Shown here in pieces: positions 15,287 through 22,278 of a stretch of DNA of 37,581 bases. Positions within the stretch are counted from its first letter, which is position 1. Each line of letters begins with the position of its first letter. The stretch is from contig ONRS01000083.1 of NCBI GenBank assembly GCA_900320255.1, positions 1 through 37,581 on the forward strand. The letters run 5' to 3'. The stretch comes from an uncultured Prevotellaceae bacterium (GTDB lineage Bacteria > Bacteroidota > Bacteroidia > Bacteroidales > Bacteroidaceae). The notes under the pieces were generated by a model, which saw only the letters and a program-made list of their open reading frames with translations, did no database searches and was not told the DNA's origin. The position numbers and the translations under genes are program-made.

Positions 15287-16348
15287 TTATTGTTCGTTTT
15301 TACTGTTCATATAATTGCGCCACTTACTAACTAAGTGTTCCATGTCGGCTGGCAGCTCGCTGGTAAAGTCCATTTGCTTCTTCGTTACGGGATGGACAAA
15401 CCCCAGCGTACGGGCATGTAGCGCCTGACGATTGCAAAGTTTAAAGCAGTTGGCAATGTACTGTCGGTAGCTGGCCGTGCGCTCTCCACGCAGGATCTCT
15501 GTACCACCATAACGTTCGTCAGCAAACAGAGGATGCCCGATGTGCCGCATGTGGGCACGAATCTGATGCGTACGTCCTGTCTCCAGAATACATTCCACCA
15601 GTGTCGTATAGCCGAAACGCTCCAATACGCGATAGTGGGTGACGGCGCTCTTTCCTGTGTCAGAACCCGGTGGGAAGACGGCCATGCGCAAACGGTCCTT
15701 TGGGTCCCGGCCGATGTTTCCTTCTATTCGGCCACTGTCCTCTGTGAAATGTCCCCATACCAGTGCCACATAGCTGCGGTGGGTGGTCTTATTGAAGAAC
15801 TGGGCACCCAGCTCTGTCTTTGCCTCGGGAGTCTTGGCGATGACCAACAGGCCGCTGGTGTCCTTGTCAATGCGGTGAACCAGTCCGACGCTCGGGTCGT
15901 TAGGGTCGTAAGACGGCAGGCTCCTCAGGTGCCAGGCAATGGCATTTACCAGTGTGCCGTGGAAGTTCCCCACTCCCGGATGTACTACAAGACCTGCGGA
16001 TTTGTTGATGACCATCAGTTGGTCGTCCTCATAGATGATGTCGAGCGGAATATTTTCCGGTTCTATGGTCGTATCGTAATGCGGACGGTCCATCATGAGT
16101 GTCACCACATCACCAGGGCGCACTTTGTAGTTGCTTTTTACCGGGCGGTCGTTGACGTGGACGAACCCGGCATCGGCAGCTTTCTGAATACGGTTGCGCG
16201 AAGAGTGCTGCAACTTTTCGAACATATATTTATCTACGCGCACAGGAACCTGACCGCGATCTACTTCAAAGCGATAGTGCTCGTAAAGTTGCGCAGGCTG
16301 TTCTTCGTCGTCCTCGATAAGCTCGATATCTTCCACTTCGTCTATCAT
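15287..16348 (-). CDS. RluD-family 23S rRNA pseudouridine synthase
   Basis: A 353-residue enzyme. After an acidic N-terminal extension of about 25 residues comes an S4 RNA-binding domain (RVDKYMFEKLQHSSRNRIQK) and then the RluA/RluD catalytic domain with GLVHRIDKDTSGLLVIAKT, where the Asp of HRIDKDTSG is the catalytic residue, followed by ETGRTHQIRAHM and GHPLFADERYGG. The S4 domain favours RluD over RluA, although the substrate uridines cannot be read from sequence. Its start overlaps the PASTA gene by 4 bases. Confidence 0.93.
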   Translation of the reverse strand: MIDEVEDIELIEDDEEQPAQLYEHYRFEVDRGQVPVRVDKYMFEKLQHSSRNRIQKAADAGFVHVNDRPVKSNYKVRPGDVVTLMMDRPHYDTTIEPENIPLDIIYEDDQLMVINKSAGLVVHPGVGNFHGTLVNAIAWHLRSLPSYDPNDPSVGLVHRIDKDTSGLLVIAKTPEAKTELGAQFFNKTTHRSYVALVWGHFTEDSGRIEGNIGRDPKDRLRMAVFPPGSDTGKSAVTHYRVLERFGYTTLVECILETGRTHQIRAHMRHIGHPLFADERYGGTEILRGERTASYRQYIANCFKLCNRQALHARTLGFVHPVTKKQMDFTSELPADMEHLVSKWRNYMNSKNEQ

Positions 16349-17034
16349 TCTACGTCCACGTCAATGATGCCATCCGTCGGGTCTTCTCCAATGGCATCGT
16401 CGTTATTAGTATCAGTTGTGCCCACATCGCTCCCCCCAATCGGGTCGGAATAGTAATCCATGTCATCTTCTTCTGCTTCATAACCGCCAGTTCCCACAAT
16501 CAGTGTCAACGGGGCATCGGTGCTGACACGGTCACCCGTGCCGACGCGGCGGCCACGGCTGATGATGCCATACACCCAGTCTTTTTCGCCAACAATACGT
16601 TTTGGGGGTAACAGCTTAAAGCCCATAGCCGCTAACTTGGCTTCCGCTTCGCGAAGGCTGCTGTTGTCTATGATGTCTGGAATAGTGACAGTAGGCGAGG
16701 AAGGTGAGTTGACCGTGACATAAATAATGTGACCGGCCTTTACCTTTGCGGTGGCACCTGGCATCTGTGCCAGAATGCAGTCGGCAGGCATACGTTTGTT
16801 GTACCCAGAGTCTGCTACTTGGATGTTCAAGTCATATTCATCGAGCAGCAGTTTGGCCTGGTCGAAGCTCATATTCATTAAGTTGGGAACCTCTACCTCC
16901 TGTCCGTGGCGGGTGTAGATGTCAAGTCCGACTTTTACACCAATACAGAAAAGCAGCATGACCAGTAGCATGGCCAACAAATGTGCCCAAAAGCGCCAAT
17001 CGGCAATCTTTCCAATCATCTTACTTATACTCAT
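16345..17034 (-). CDS. PASTA-domain single-pass membrane protein
   Basis: A 229-residue protein with a cytoplasmic N terminus, one membrane segment at about residues 16-36 and an extracytoplasmic part with two PASTA-type repeats (VEVPNLMNMSFDQAKLLLDE; VTIPDIIDNSSLREAEAKLA) plus a partial third (ISRGRRVGTGDRVSTDAPL). An acidic tail rich in Asp, Glu and Thr ends the protein. PASTA repeats typically bind peptidoglycan fragments; unlike Gram-positive PknB there is no kinase domain here. Its position ahead of rluD and ddl suggests a cell-wall role. Promoter at 17063-17094. Confidence 0.88.
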   Translation of the reverse strand: MSISKMIGKIADWRFWAHLLAMLLVMLLFCIGVKVGLDIYTRHGQEVEVPNLMNMSFDQAKLLLDEYDLNIQVADSGYNKRMPADCILAQMPGATAKVKAGHIIYVTVNSPSSPTVTIPDIIDNSSLREAEAKLAAMGFKLLPPKRIVGEKDWVYGIISRGRRVGTGDRVSTDAPLTLIVGTGGYEAEEDDMDYYSDPIGGSDVGTTDTNNDDAIGEDPTDGIIDVDVE

Positions 17035-17062
17035 TCTTTATTCATTCTTTTTATCTAACCGA

Positions 17063-17094
17063 CAAAAGTACAAAGAATAATCGGAAATACCAAA
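17063..17094 (-). promoter_or_regulatory. Promoter for the PASTA-rluD-ddl operon
   Basis: On the - strand TTTG (17091-17094), a 20-bp spacer and TACTTTTG (17063-17070) match the Bacteroidetes consensus and lie about 28 bp before the ATG at 17034. From here genes run in one direction to 8545 with gaps no larger than 27 bp. Confidence 0.8.
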
Positions 17095-17102
17095 TAAATC
17101 TG

Positions 17103-17145
17103 CAAAAAACAAGAAAACGGAGTGAAACACATGCGTTCCACTCCG
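17103..17145 (-). terminator. Intrinsic terminator of rpmH
   Basis: Reading the - strand, CGGAGTGGAAC and GTTTCACTCCG form an 11-bp stem (17135-17145 with 17118-17128, one G-T pair) around GCATGT, followed by a T-rich run (TTTTCTTGTTTTTTG). It separates rpmH from the PASTA promoter. Confidence 0.85.
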
Positions 17146-17180
17146 CTATTCTTACTTCGTTCACGAACACATCGTCGTGA

Positions 17181-17336
17181 TTACTTTCCGTGACGTTCGT
17201 CAGAAACGGTCAGCTTCTTGCGGCCCTTAGCGCGGCGAGATGCCAAAACGCGACGGCCATTCTTTGTTGCCATGCGCTCACGGAAACCATGCTTGTTCAC
17301 GCGGCGACGATTGTGCGGCTGGAATGTTCTTTTCAT
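17181..17336 (-). CDS. rpmH: Ribosomal protein L34
   Basis: A 51-residue, very basic protein beginning [18 protein letters not shown] and containing [20 protein letters not shown], the standard L34 pattern for the large ribosomal subunit. The last residues (SDERHGK) are a short extension relative to the 44-46 residue enterobacterial form, as is common in Bacteroidetes. It is bounded by its own promoter and terminator, so it is probably monocistronic, and it is divergent from efp. Confidence 0.97.
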   Translation of the reverse strand: MKRTFQPHNRRRVNKHGFRERMATKNGRRVLASRRAKGRKKLTVSDERHGK

Positions 17337-17379
17337 TGTTTTTATTTATTTTTATAGTTATAATTCGCAATTCGGGCTG

Positions 17380-17411
17380 CAAAATTACGCATTTCTTTTT
17401 AATTACGCAAG
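17380..17411 (-). promoter_or_regulatory. Promoter of rpmH
   Basis: On the - strand, CTTG (17408-17411), a 20-bp spacer and TAATTTTG (17380-17387), 43 bp before the rpmH start. The -7 element is a consensus match and the -33 is a three-base match. Confidence 0.7.
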
Positions 17412-17423
17412 TTTTTTCGAAAA

Positions 17424-17451
17424 TTTCTCATTTCTCATTTCTCATTTCTCA
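17424..17451. repeat. Four perfect TTTCTCA heptamers between rpmH and efp
   Basis: TTTCTCA occurs four times without interruption, ending 9 bp before the efp -7 element. It occupies the position where a -33 element would be expected for efp, so it forms part of the promoter region. The same heptamer builds the signal peptide of the TPR gene at 26895. Confidence 0.92.
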
Positions 17452-17460
17452 TTTTTTTTG

Positions 17461-17468
17461 TACCTTTG
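17461..17468 (+). promoter_or_regulatory. -7 element of the efp operon promoter
   Basis: TACCTTTG matches TAnnTTTG and lies 48 bp before the efp ATG. No TTTG is found 19-21 bp upstream because that stretch is the TTTCTCA tract; changes in heptamer number would alter the promoter. Confidence 0.6.
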
Positions 17469-17516
17469 CACCCACAAACAACGAAAAATATTAATTAAGA
17501 GAACAATATTTTAAGT

Positions 17517-18083
17517 ATGATTAATTCACAAGACATCAAGAAAGGAACCGCCATCCGCATGGACGGGGCCATTTGGGTTTGCATCGATTTCCAGCACCGT
17601 AAGCCCGGCAAGGGAAACACCATTATGAACATTAAGATGAAGAACGTTACCGACGGTCGTGTGCTGGAGCGTCGCTACAACATTGGTGAGAAACTCGAGG
17701 ACGTTGTCATCGAGCACCGTGACTATCAGTATCTCTATGAAGACCAGGAAGGACGTATTTTCATGAATCAGGAGACCTTCGAGCAGATTCCTATTGCTAA
17801 CGATTTGGTTATTGGTCATGAGTACATGAAGGAAGGTGACGTTGTATCTGTTGTCAGCGACACTACCGATGGCACTATTCTCTATGCTGAGATGCCCGTG
17901 AAGACCATTCTTCGTGTGACCCATTCAGAACCGGGAATTAAGGGTGACACCGCTACCAACACGCTGAAGCCCGCTACGCTGGAGACTGGCGTTGAGGTTC
18001 GCGTGCCGCTGTTCATCAATGAGGGTGACCTCATCCAGATTGACACTCGCGACGGTTCTTATCTGGCTCGCGCAAAGGAGTAA
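17517..18083 (+). CDS. efp: Translation elongation factor P
   Basis: A 188-residue protein of full family length that relieves ribosome stalling at polyproline. It has the N-terminal KOW-like domain with the tip loop KPGKGN (Lys32 is the usual modification position), the middle OB domain (MNQETFEQIPIANDLV) and the C-terminal OB domain with the family signature GDTATNTLKPATLETG and VPLFINEGDLIQIDTRDGSY. The next gene starts on the base after its stop, so it leads an operon. Confidence 0.97.
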   Translation: MINSQDIKKGTAIRMDGAIWVCIDFQHRKPGKGNTIMNIKMKNVTDGRVLERRYNIGEKLEDVVIEHRDYQYLYEDQEGRIFMNQETFEQIPIANDLVIGHEYMKEGDVVSVVSDTTDGTILYAEMPVKTILRVTHSEPGIKGDTATNTLKPATLETGVEVRVPLFINEGDLIQIDTRDGSYLARAKE

Positions 18084-19127
18084 ATGAGATATTCATTTAT
18101 CGTCCCGGTATTTAATCGCCCTGATGAAGTCGGCGAACTGCTTGAGAGTCTGTGCTCTCAAACGGTTAAGGACTTTGAGGTGATTATTGTTGAGGACGGA
18201 TCACAGAAAACGTGCAAGGATGTCTGCGACAAGTACGCAGGCATCCTTGATTTGCATTATTATTATAAGGAGAACAGCGGCCCGGGCCAAAGCCGTAACT
18301 ATGGTGCAGAACGGGCGAAGGGTGAATGGCTCATCGTCCTGGATTCAGATGTGGTGCTGCCAACGGACTATCTGACTCATGTTGACGACAGCCTAAGGCC
18401 GGAGCTCTCTGCGTGGGGCGGACCTGACGCGGCTCACGACTCTTTCACCGATACGCAAAAGGCCATTTCCTATAGTATGACTTCGTTCTTCACTACAGGC
18501 GGCATTCGTGGTGGCAAGAAGAAGTTGGATAAGTTCTTCCCCCGTTCGTTTAACATGGGCATCCGCCGTGACGTTTATCTACAGCTTGGCGGCTTCTCGA
18601 AGATGCGCTTTGGTGAGGACATCGACTTCAGTTATCGAATTGTGGAGGCGGGTTATCAGACAGCCTTGCTGCCCGACGCATGGGTTTGGCACAAGCGGCG
18701 AACTGATTTTCGTAAGTTCTTCCGTCAGGTGTATAACAGTGGAATTGCCCGTATTAACCTTTCCAAGCGACACCCCGGCACATTGAAACTTGTCCATCTG
18801 CTGCCAACGGTGTTTACCGTAGGAGTCATATTGCTGGTACTTATCGGTGCTTTCGGACGTATCATGATGGTCTATGGAAATCCAGATGATTTCCGCCTTT
18901 GGTACTGGGTGGTTGTGGCTGCTCTTGCCCCCATCTTGTTCTACAGCCTTGTCATCTTCATTGATTCCACGGTCAAGAACCGTAGCCTGATGGTCGGACT
19001 GCTGAGTATTCCTGCAGCTTTTGTTCAGCTTATGGGCTATGGCTTAGGATTTATAGAGAGCTGGTGGAAGCGTTGCGTACTGAAGAAAGACGAGTTTCAG
19101 GCATTTGAAAAAACATTCTATAAGTAA
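18084..19127 (+). CDS. Family 2 glycosyltransferase, membrane-anchored
   Basis: A 347-residue GT-A fold transferase. Seen: N-terminal FIVPVFNRPDEVGELLESL, VIIVEDGS, NSGPGQSRNYGAERAKGEW, the metal-binding-type VLDSDVVLP and FGEDIDFSYRI (acceptor ED), then two hydrophobic C-terminal segments at about 235-255 and 275-300. It probably acts at the inner membrane on a lipid-linked or surface glycan; the sugar cannot be told. It begins directly at the efp stop and its own stop overlaps radC by one base. Confidence 0.88.
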   Translation: MRYSFIVPVFNRPDEVGELLESLCSQTVKDFEVIIVEDGSQKTCKDVCDKYAGILDLHYYYKENSGPGQSRNYGAERAKGEWLIVLDSDVVLPTDYLTHVDDSLRPELSAWGGPDAAHDSFTDTQKAISYSMTSFFTTGGIRGGKKKLDKFFPRSFNMGIRRDVYLQLGGFSKMRFGEDIDFSYRIVEAGYQTALLPDAWVWHKRRTDFRKFFRQVYNSGIARINLSKRHPGTLKLVHLLPTVFTVGVILLVLIGAFGRIMMVYGNPDDFRLWYWVVVAALAPILFYSLVIFIDSTVKNRSLMVGLLSIPAAFVQLMGYGLGFIESWWKRCVLKKDEFQAFEKTFYK

Positions 19128-19816
19128 TGGCAGACAAACTGACAATAGCAAACTGGTCACCAGAAGACCAGCCACGTGAACGGCTGCGAGACTTAGGTCC
19201 TCAGGCACTTAGCGATGCTGAACTGCTGGCTATTCTTGTCGGTTCGGGGTCGCCGGGTGAGAGTGCTGTAGAGCTGATGAAGCGCATTCTCAACAGCTGT
19301 AACAACAACCTGAACACATTAGGAAAACTGACCATTCGCGACCTGATGGAGTTTAAGGGCATAGGTGAGGCGAAGGCCATCACCATTCTTGCCGCTTGTG
19401 AGTTAGGAAAACGGCGACAGCGCGAGCAGGCGGAGGAACGCCGTGACTTAGGTTCTGCCACCCTTATGTATAGGTATCTGCATACCCACATGCAGGACCT
19501 TGACGTTGAAGAGGCGTGGCTGTTGCTCATGAACCAGAATTTCCGGCTCATCAAGAGTATTCGCCTTTCGCATGGCGGCATTACCGAGACAGCTGTCGAT
19601 GTCCGGCTCATCATTAAGGAAGCGGTGCTCAACAATGCTACTATCATTGCCCTTGCCCATAACCACCCGTCGGGCAGTCTGCGCCCAAGTGCCGACGATG
19701 ACCGGCTTACCGAACGAGTGAAAAGAGCCTGCGACGTGATGCGCATTCATTTCCAGGACCATCTTATAGTTACAGACGGGAACTATTATTCCTACCATGA
19801 GCAGGGACGATTATAA
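19127..19816 (+). CDS. radC: RadC / JAB-domain protein (UPF0758)
   Basis: A 229-residue protein with an N-terminal helix-hairpin-helix region (LSDAELLAILVGSG; LMEFKGIGEAKA) and a C-terminal JAMM/MPN metalloprotease-like domain with the HNHPSGSLRPSADD zinc motif (HxHx7-10D type) and DHLIVTDG. The historical DNA-repair role is not well supported for the family; the fold predicts a zinc hydrolase. Length is normal and the motif residues are intact. Confidence 0.95.
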   Translation: MADKLTIANWSPEDQPRERLRDLGPQALSDAELLAILVGSGSPGESAVELMKRILNSCNNNLNTLGKLTIRDLMEFKGIGEAKAITILAACELGKRRQREQAEERRDLGSATLMYRYLHTHMQDLDVEEAWLLLMNQNFRLIKSIRLSHGGITETAVDVRLIIKEAVLNNATIIALAHNHPSGSLRPSADDDRLTERVKRACDVMRIHFQDHLIVTDGNYYSYHEQGRL

Positions 19817-19846
19817 TCAAAAAAAACAATATTACCACTACACGAC

Positions 19847-20167
19847 ATGACACAACAAGAAAAGACACAGATAGAAGAGCGCATCGTCGATGTGCTGAAA
19901 ACCGTCTATGACCCGGAAATTCCTGTCAATATTTATGACCTGGGAATGATTTATAAGATTGATGTCAAGGACGATGCTACTGTTGAACTTGACATGACCT
20001 TTACCGCACCAAACTGTCCTGCTGCCGACTTCATCCTTGAAGACGTGCGCACCAAGCTGGAAAGCGTAGAGGGTGTCAAGTCGGCTAATGTTAATCTGGT
20101 GTTTGAGCCGGCTTGGGACCAGAACATGATGAGCGAAGAAGCCCGTGTCGAACTGGGTTTTGATTAA
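19847..20167 (+). CDS. DUF59 / MIP18-type Fe-S cluster assembly protein
   Basis: A 106-residue cytoplasmic protein with VYDPEIPVNIYDLGMIYKI and the conserved TFTAPNCPAADFILEDVR, where the Cys is the invariant thiol of the family (SufT/PaaD-like). Members help assemble or transfer iron-sulfur clusters. It sits 30 bp after radC and 11 bp before lpxH. Confidence 0.9.
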   Translation: MTQQEKTQIEERIVDVLKTVYDPEIPVNIYDLGMIYKIDVKDDATVELDMTFTAPNCPAADFILEDVRTKLESVEGVKSANVNLVFEPAWDQNMMSEEARVELGFD

Positions 20168-20178
20168 GAATATTAGTT

Positions 20179-20943
20179 ATGAAGAACGTTTATTTTCTTT
20201 CCGATGCCCATCTGGGCTCATGGGGCATACCCCACCCAAGGCAGCAGGAGCGCCGGTTGGTGCGTTTTCTTGACAGCATCAAGGAGAAGGCGGCAGCCGT
20301 CTATTTGTTGGGCGATATGTTCGACTTCTGGTACGAATACAAGTATGTGGTGCCGCGTGGCTATACCCGTTTCCTTGGTAAACTTAGCGAACTGACCGAC
20401 ATGGGTGTGGAGGTGCACTTCTTTACCGGCAACCACGACATCTGGGCCTACGACTATTTGGAACGGGAGTGTGGTGTCATCCTTCATAAACAGCCACTAA
20501 CAACCGAGATATATGGTAAGATATTCTTTCTTGCCCATGGCGACGGACTGGGTGACCCCAGTAAGGTATTCAAGTTGTTACGGGGCTTTTTCCATAATCG
20601 CCTCTGCCAGATTGCCTTCTCCGCCATTCATCCTCGGTGGAGTATCTGGCTCGGGCAGACATGGGCAAAGCACAGTTACGACAAGCACAAAGAAACGGGG
20701 GTGCCCCCCTACATGGGAGAAAATAAGGAGTACCTGGTTCGCTACACCCGCCAGTATATGCAGCATCATAGTAATATTGACTACTATATCTACGGCCACC
20801 GGCATATAGAGCTCGACCTGCAACTCACCAAGAAAGCCCGCATCATGATACTTGGCGACTGGATTAACCAGTTTACATACGCTGTTTTCGATGGTGAACA
20901 CATGTTTTTCGAACAATTTGTTGAAGGAGAAAGCCGCCCTTAA
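20179..20943 (+). CDS. lpxH: UDP-2,3-diacylglucosamine diphosphatase (LpxH-type)
   Basis: A 254-residue calcineurin-like metallophosphoesterase in lipid A synthesis, converting UDP-2,3-diacylglucosamine to lipid X plus UMP at the inner membrane. The metal motifs are intact: SDAHLGSWG, LLGDMFDFW, FTGNHDIWAYDYLE, LAHGDGLG and YGHRHIEL. The DFW and GNHDIW forms are typical of LpxH rather than generic phosphoesterases. It is the last gene of the efp operon; a new promoter follows. Confidence 0.92.
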   Translation: MKNVYFLSDAHLGSWGIPHPRQQERRLVRFLDSIKEKAAAVYLLGDMFDFWYEYKYVVPRGYTRFLGKLSELTDMGVEVHFFTGNHDIWAYDYLERECGVILHKQPLTTEIYGKIFFLAHGDGLGDPSKVFKLLRGFFHNRLCQIAFSAIHPRWSIWLGQTWAKHSYDKHKETGVPPYMGENKEYLVRYTRQYMQHHSNIDYYIYGHRHIELDLQLTKKARIMILGDWINQFTYAVFDGEHMFFEQFVEGESRP

Positions 20944-20986
20944 GTTTTTTTAACACGGATTAGCAAGCGAATAATTAAATAATCAC

Positions 20987-20994
20987 TAAATTTG
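20987..20994 (+). promoter_or_regulatory. -7 element upstream of the TM2 genes
   Basis: TAAATTTG matches TAnnTTTG and lies about 60 bp before the ATG at 21055. No clear TTTG is present at the expected distance. A direct repeat GCAAGCGA (20963-20970 and 20994-21001) brackets the region and could be an activator site. Confidence 0.5.
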
Positions 20995-21054
20995 CAAGCG
21001 ATTATATATTACTACCAAAAGGACAATATTTTCAACCAATAAATAACATTAATT

Positions 21055-21390
21055 ATGATTAAGGAAAAAATTGATCAGTTCTTGGCAGCACAGGCTGCTA
21101 ACCTGCCCGCAGAGGCTATGACTGAGATTCGTGAGAGACTGGAAGCTGCTGATGACAGCAAGTTTGATGAATTGCAGATGTTGGACTTCAAGAACCCGAC
21201 GACCATGATGCTCATTGCTTGGTTGTTAGGCTGCTATGGTGTTGACCGCTTCATGCTGAAGGACAACACAATGGCCATTGTTAAGCTTTGCACCTGTGGT
21301 GGTTGTGGTATCTGGGCCATTATTGATATCTTCACCGCCGGCAAGCGTACAAAGGAGTTCAACCTGAACAAGATCTACGAGATTCTGTAA
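21055..21390 (+). CDS. TM2-domain membrane protein 1
   Basis: A 111-residue protein with a soluble helical N-terminal half (residues 1-50) and a TM2 domain of two short membrane helices: TMMLIAWLLGCYGVDRFML, then KLCTCGGCGIWAIIDIF. The DRF between helices is the family's DRF motif. Cysteines are unusually frequent in the second helix (CTCGGCG). TM2 proteins lack a general known function. Paralogous to the next gene. Confidence 0.9.
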   Translation: MIKEKIDQFLAAQAANLPAEAMTEIRERLEAADDSKFDELQMLDFKNPTTMMLIAWLLGCYGVDRFMLKDNTMAIVKLCTCGGCGIWAIIDIFTAGKRTKEFNLNKIYEIL

Positions 21391-21501
21391 AAGGTGAAAA
21401 AGTGAAAAGGTTAAAAGGTTAAAAGGTCAAGGGCGGGCTCCCTTAGACCTTCAACCTTTTCACCTTTTCACCTTCTCACCTTTTCACCTTTTAACCTTCA
21501 C
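21389..21501. repeat. Octamer tracts arranged as a long imperfect inverted repeat
   Basis: The left side has GTGAAAAA/GTTAAAAG-type octamers (21389-21428), the right side their complement CACCTTTT/AACCTTTT (21447-21501). The centre is a strong stem, AAGGTC+AAGGG against CCCTT+GACCTT with one bulged A, around CGGGCT (21434-21439). The RNA could form one long hairpin between the two TM2 genes. It resembles the tract at 3041-3110. Confidence 0.85.
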
Positions 21502-21506
21502 ACATT

Positions 21507-21854
21507 ATGGATAATCAGACAAATGTACTGCTCATGAATTGTGCCAAGTACTTCCCTGAGGCCAGTATTCCTGCCATTCGCCAGACGCTTGAAGAGCTGG
21601 GACCGCAGAGGGCAAGTCAGGCTTTGGCCATGGATTACAAGGACCCCACCGTTGCCCTTTGCCTCTCGCTGATTTGCTTCTTGGGCGTCAGTGGCATCGA
21701 CCGTATGTACATTGGCGACATCGGGCTGGGCATTGGTAAGCTGATCACTGGTGGTGGCTGTGGTATTTGGTCGCTTATTGACCTCTTCCTCATCATGGGT
21801 GCTACCAAGGAGAAGAACTATCAGCAGTTTATTCAGAACGTCAGCTATCTCTAA
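21507..21854 (+). CDS. TM2-domain membrane protein 2
   Basis: A 115-residue paralogue of the preceding protein: soluble helical N terminus (PEASIPAIRQTLEELGPQRA) and a TM2 domain with SLICFLGVSGIDRMYIGDIG and GGGCGIWSLIDLFLI. It keeps the DR between helices (DRM instead of DRF). The start ATG comes 5 bp after the inverted octamer tract. The next gene begins 6 bp downstream. Confidence 0.9.
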   Translation: MDNQTNVLLMNCAKYFPEASIPAIRQTLEELGPQRASQALAMDYKDPTVALCLSLICFLGVSGIDRMYIGDIGLGIGKLITGGGCGIWSLIDLFLIMGATKEKNYQQFIQNVSYL

Positions 21855-21860
21855 GCGTTC

Positions 21861-22271
21861 GTGATAAGCCGTAAGAGTCTTATACTTATATGCATAGTAG
21901 GTGTAGCCTGGGTGCTGGTGGCCTTTTTTACCCAGCGCGCAGGTTACAATTTTATCGTGTGCCCTTCACGCTTAGTCTATGACCTGCCGTGTGCCGGTTG
22001 CGGTGGCACGCGCGCGTTCCTATTATTAATAAAGGGGCATCCCGTCGATGCCTTTTTTATGAATCCCAATGTCTATCTTTTTGTTCCGCTCATCCTGGCC
22101 GGTGTTGTGCTGATGGTCTATGACTTCTTTCACCATACAGACAAGTTGAATTTTTGGTATAAGAAGTTCAAGCAGACAGGCAATAAGCCGTCTGTCTATA
22201 TACCAGTACTTGTGTTCGAGGCCGCTATTTGGGCCTACAACGTCTGGCGCTATCGCCAGGGAATGTTGTGA
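21861..22271 (+). CDS. DUF2752 membrane protein
   Basis: A 136-residue protein with three hydrophobic segments. The family signature is clear: CPSRLVYDLPCAGCGGTRAF between segments 1 and 2, followed by HPVDAFFMNPNVYLFVPL. The GTG at 21861 is used; no ATG offers the first membrane segment. DUF2752 genes often accompany TM2 genes, as here, but the function is unknown. It converges on the glycosidase gene with a 7-bp gap and no visible terminator. Confidence 0.85.
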   Translation: MISRKSLILICIVGVAWVLVAFFTQRAGYNFIVCPSRLVYDLPCAGCGGTRAFLLLIKGHPVDAFFMNPNVYLFVPLILAGVVLMVYDFFHHTDKLNFWYKKFKQTGNKPSVYIPVLVFEAAIWAYNVWRYRQGML

Positions 22272-22278
22272 GTGGTCG

